This document shows, piece by piece, positions 63,962 through 64,000 of a stretch of DNA of 64,000 nucleotides (the first letter of the stretch is position 1; each line of letters opens with the position of its first letter). The notes under the pieces were generated by a model. The model saw only the letters and a program-made list of their open reading frames with translations, was not told where the DNA came from and did not search any database. A program made the translations under genes and the position numbers. The stretch is from Ctena decussata (taxonomy: Eukaryota; Mollusca; Bivalvia; Lucinida; Lucinidae), in the NCBI GenBank assembly GCA_963989385.1, contig OZ022502.1, positions 10,121,001 to 10,185,000 on the forward strand. Reading direction: 5' to 3'.

Positions 63962-64000
63962 TTAGCTCACCAGAGCCGAAGGCTCAAAGGTGAGCTTATA
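63962..64000 (+). mobile_element. start of a further element E6, directly joined to E5
   Basis: TTAGCTCACCAGAGCCGAAGG, then CTCAAAGGTGAGCTTATA, repeats the left end of E5 immediately after E5's right end. It is cut by the window edge. Confidence 0.8.

Overview
The window looks like nuclear DNA of a bivalve mollusc, most likely a heterodont clam of the Mercenaria type. This rests on two interrupted animal genes, an AT-rich sequence, and very many short fold-back elements, tRNA-derived SINEs and hairpin-ended tandem-repeat elements of kinds I associate with clam genomes. The species is an inference. I see no bacterial genes, rRNA or CRISPR array.

Two host genes can be supported exon by exon. 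On the minus strand, twelve coding exons from 27293 down to 5340 form the N-terminal third (432 codons, every junction in phase) of an MMS22L homologue, the partner of TONSL in replication-fork repair. The 3' exons lie beyond the left edge. On the plus strand, five exons from 50762 to 59455 encode a Mondo-family (MLXIP/MLXIPL, ChREBP-like) bHLH-leucine-zipper factor. It has its own TATA box and a short first exon, and runs into the start of the C-terminal dimerisation/cytoplasmic-localisation domain. The last exon or exons lie beyond the right edge or were not recognised.

Layout: 0-1.4 kb, 5' part of an LTR retrotransposon on the minus strand (LTR, primer-binding-like site, gag). 2-5.2 kb, tandem repeats and a family-B element. 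5.3-27.3 kb, MMS22L, its introns filled with palindromic MITEs, SINEs and three large tandem-repeat elements. 27.3-50.6 kb, intergenic, with a hAT-like MITE, SINEs, a TATC-type microsatellite, two degraded non-LTR retrotransposons (one internally inverted and split by a 1.19-kb TIR element), two minisatellite arrays in mirror orientation, and a 2.85-kb family-C element. 50.7-59.5 kb, the Mondo gene. 61.7-64 kb, two tandem-repeat elements joined head to tail.

The main non-genic theme is a group of elements with unrelated interiors but one architecture: hairpin ends, a GGAC-type simple repeat beside one end in most of them, and a tandem array between. The arrays carry direct repeats of the nuclear-receptor half-site AGGTCA, and the spacing (0, 1, 2 or 3) tends to differ by family. 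The second theme is mini-palindromes with constant ends and variable cores. The two host genes have no evident functional link beyond being neighbours.
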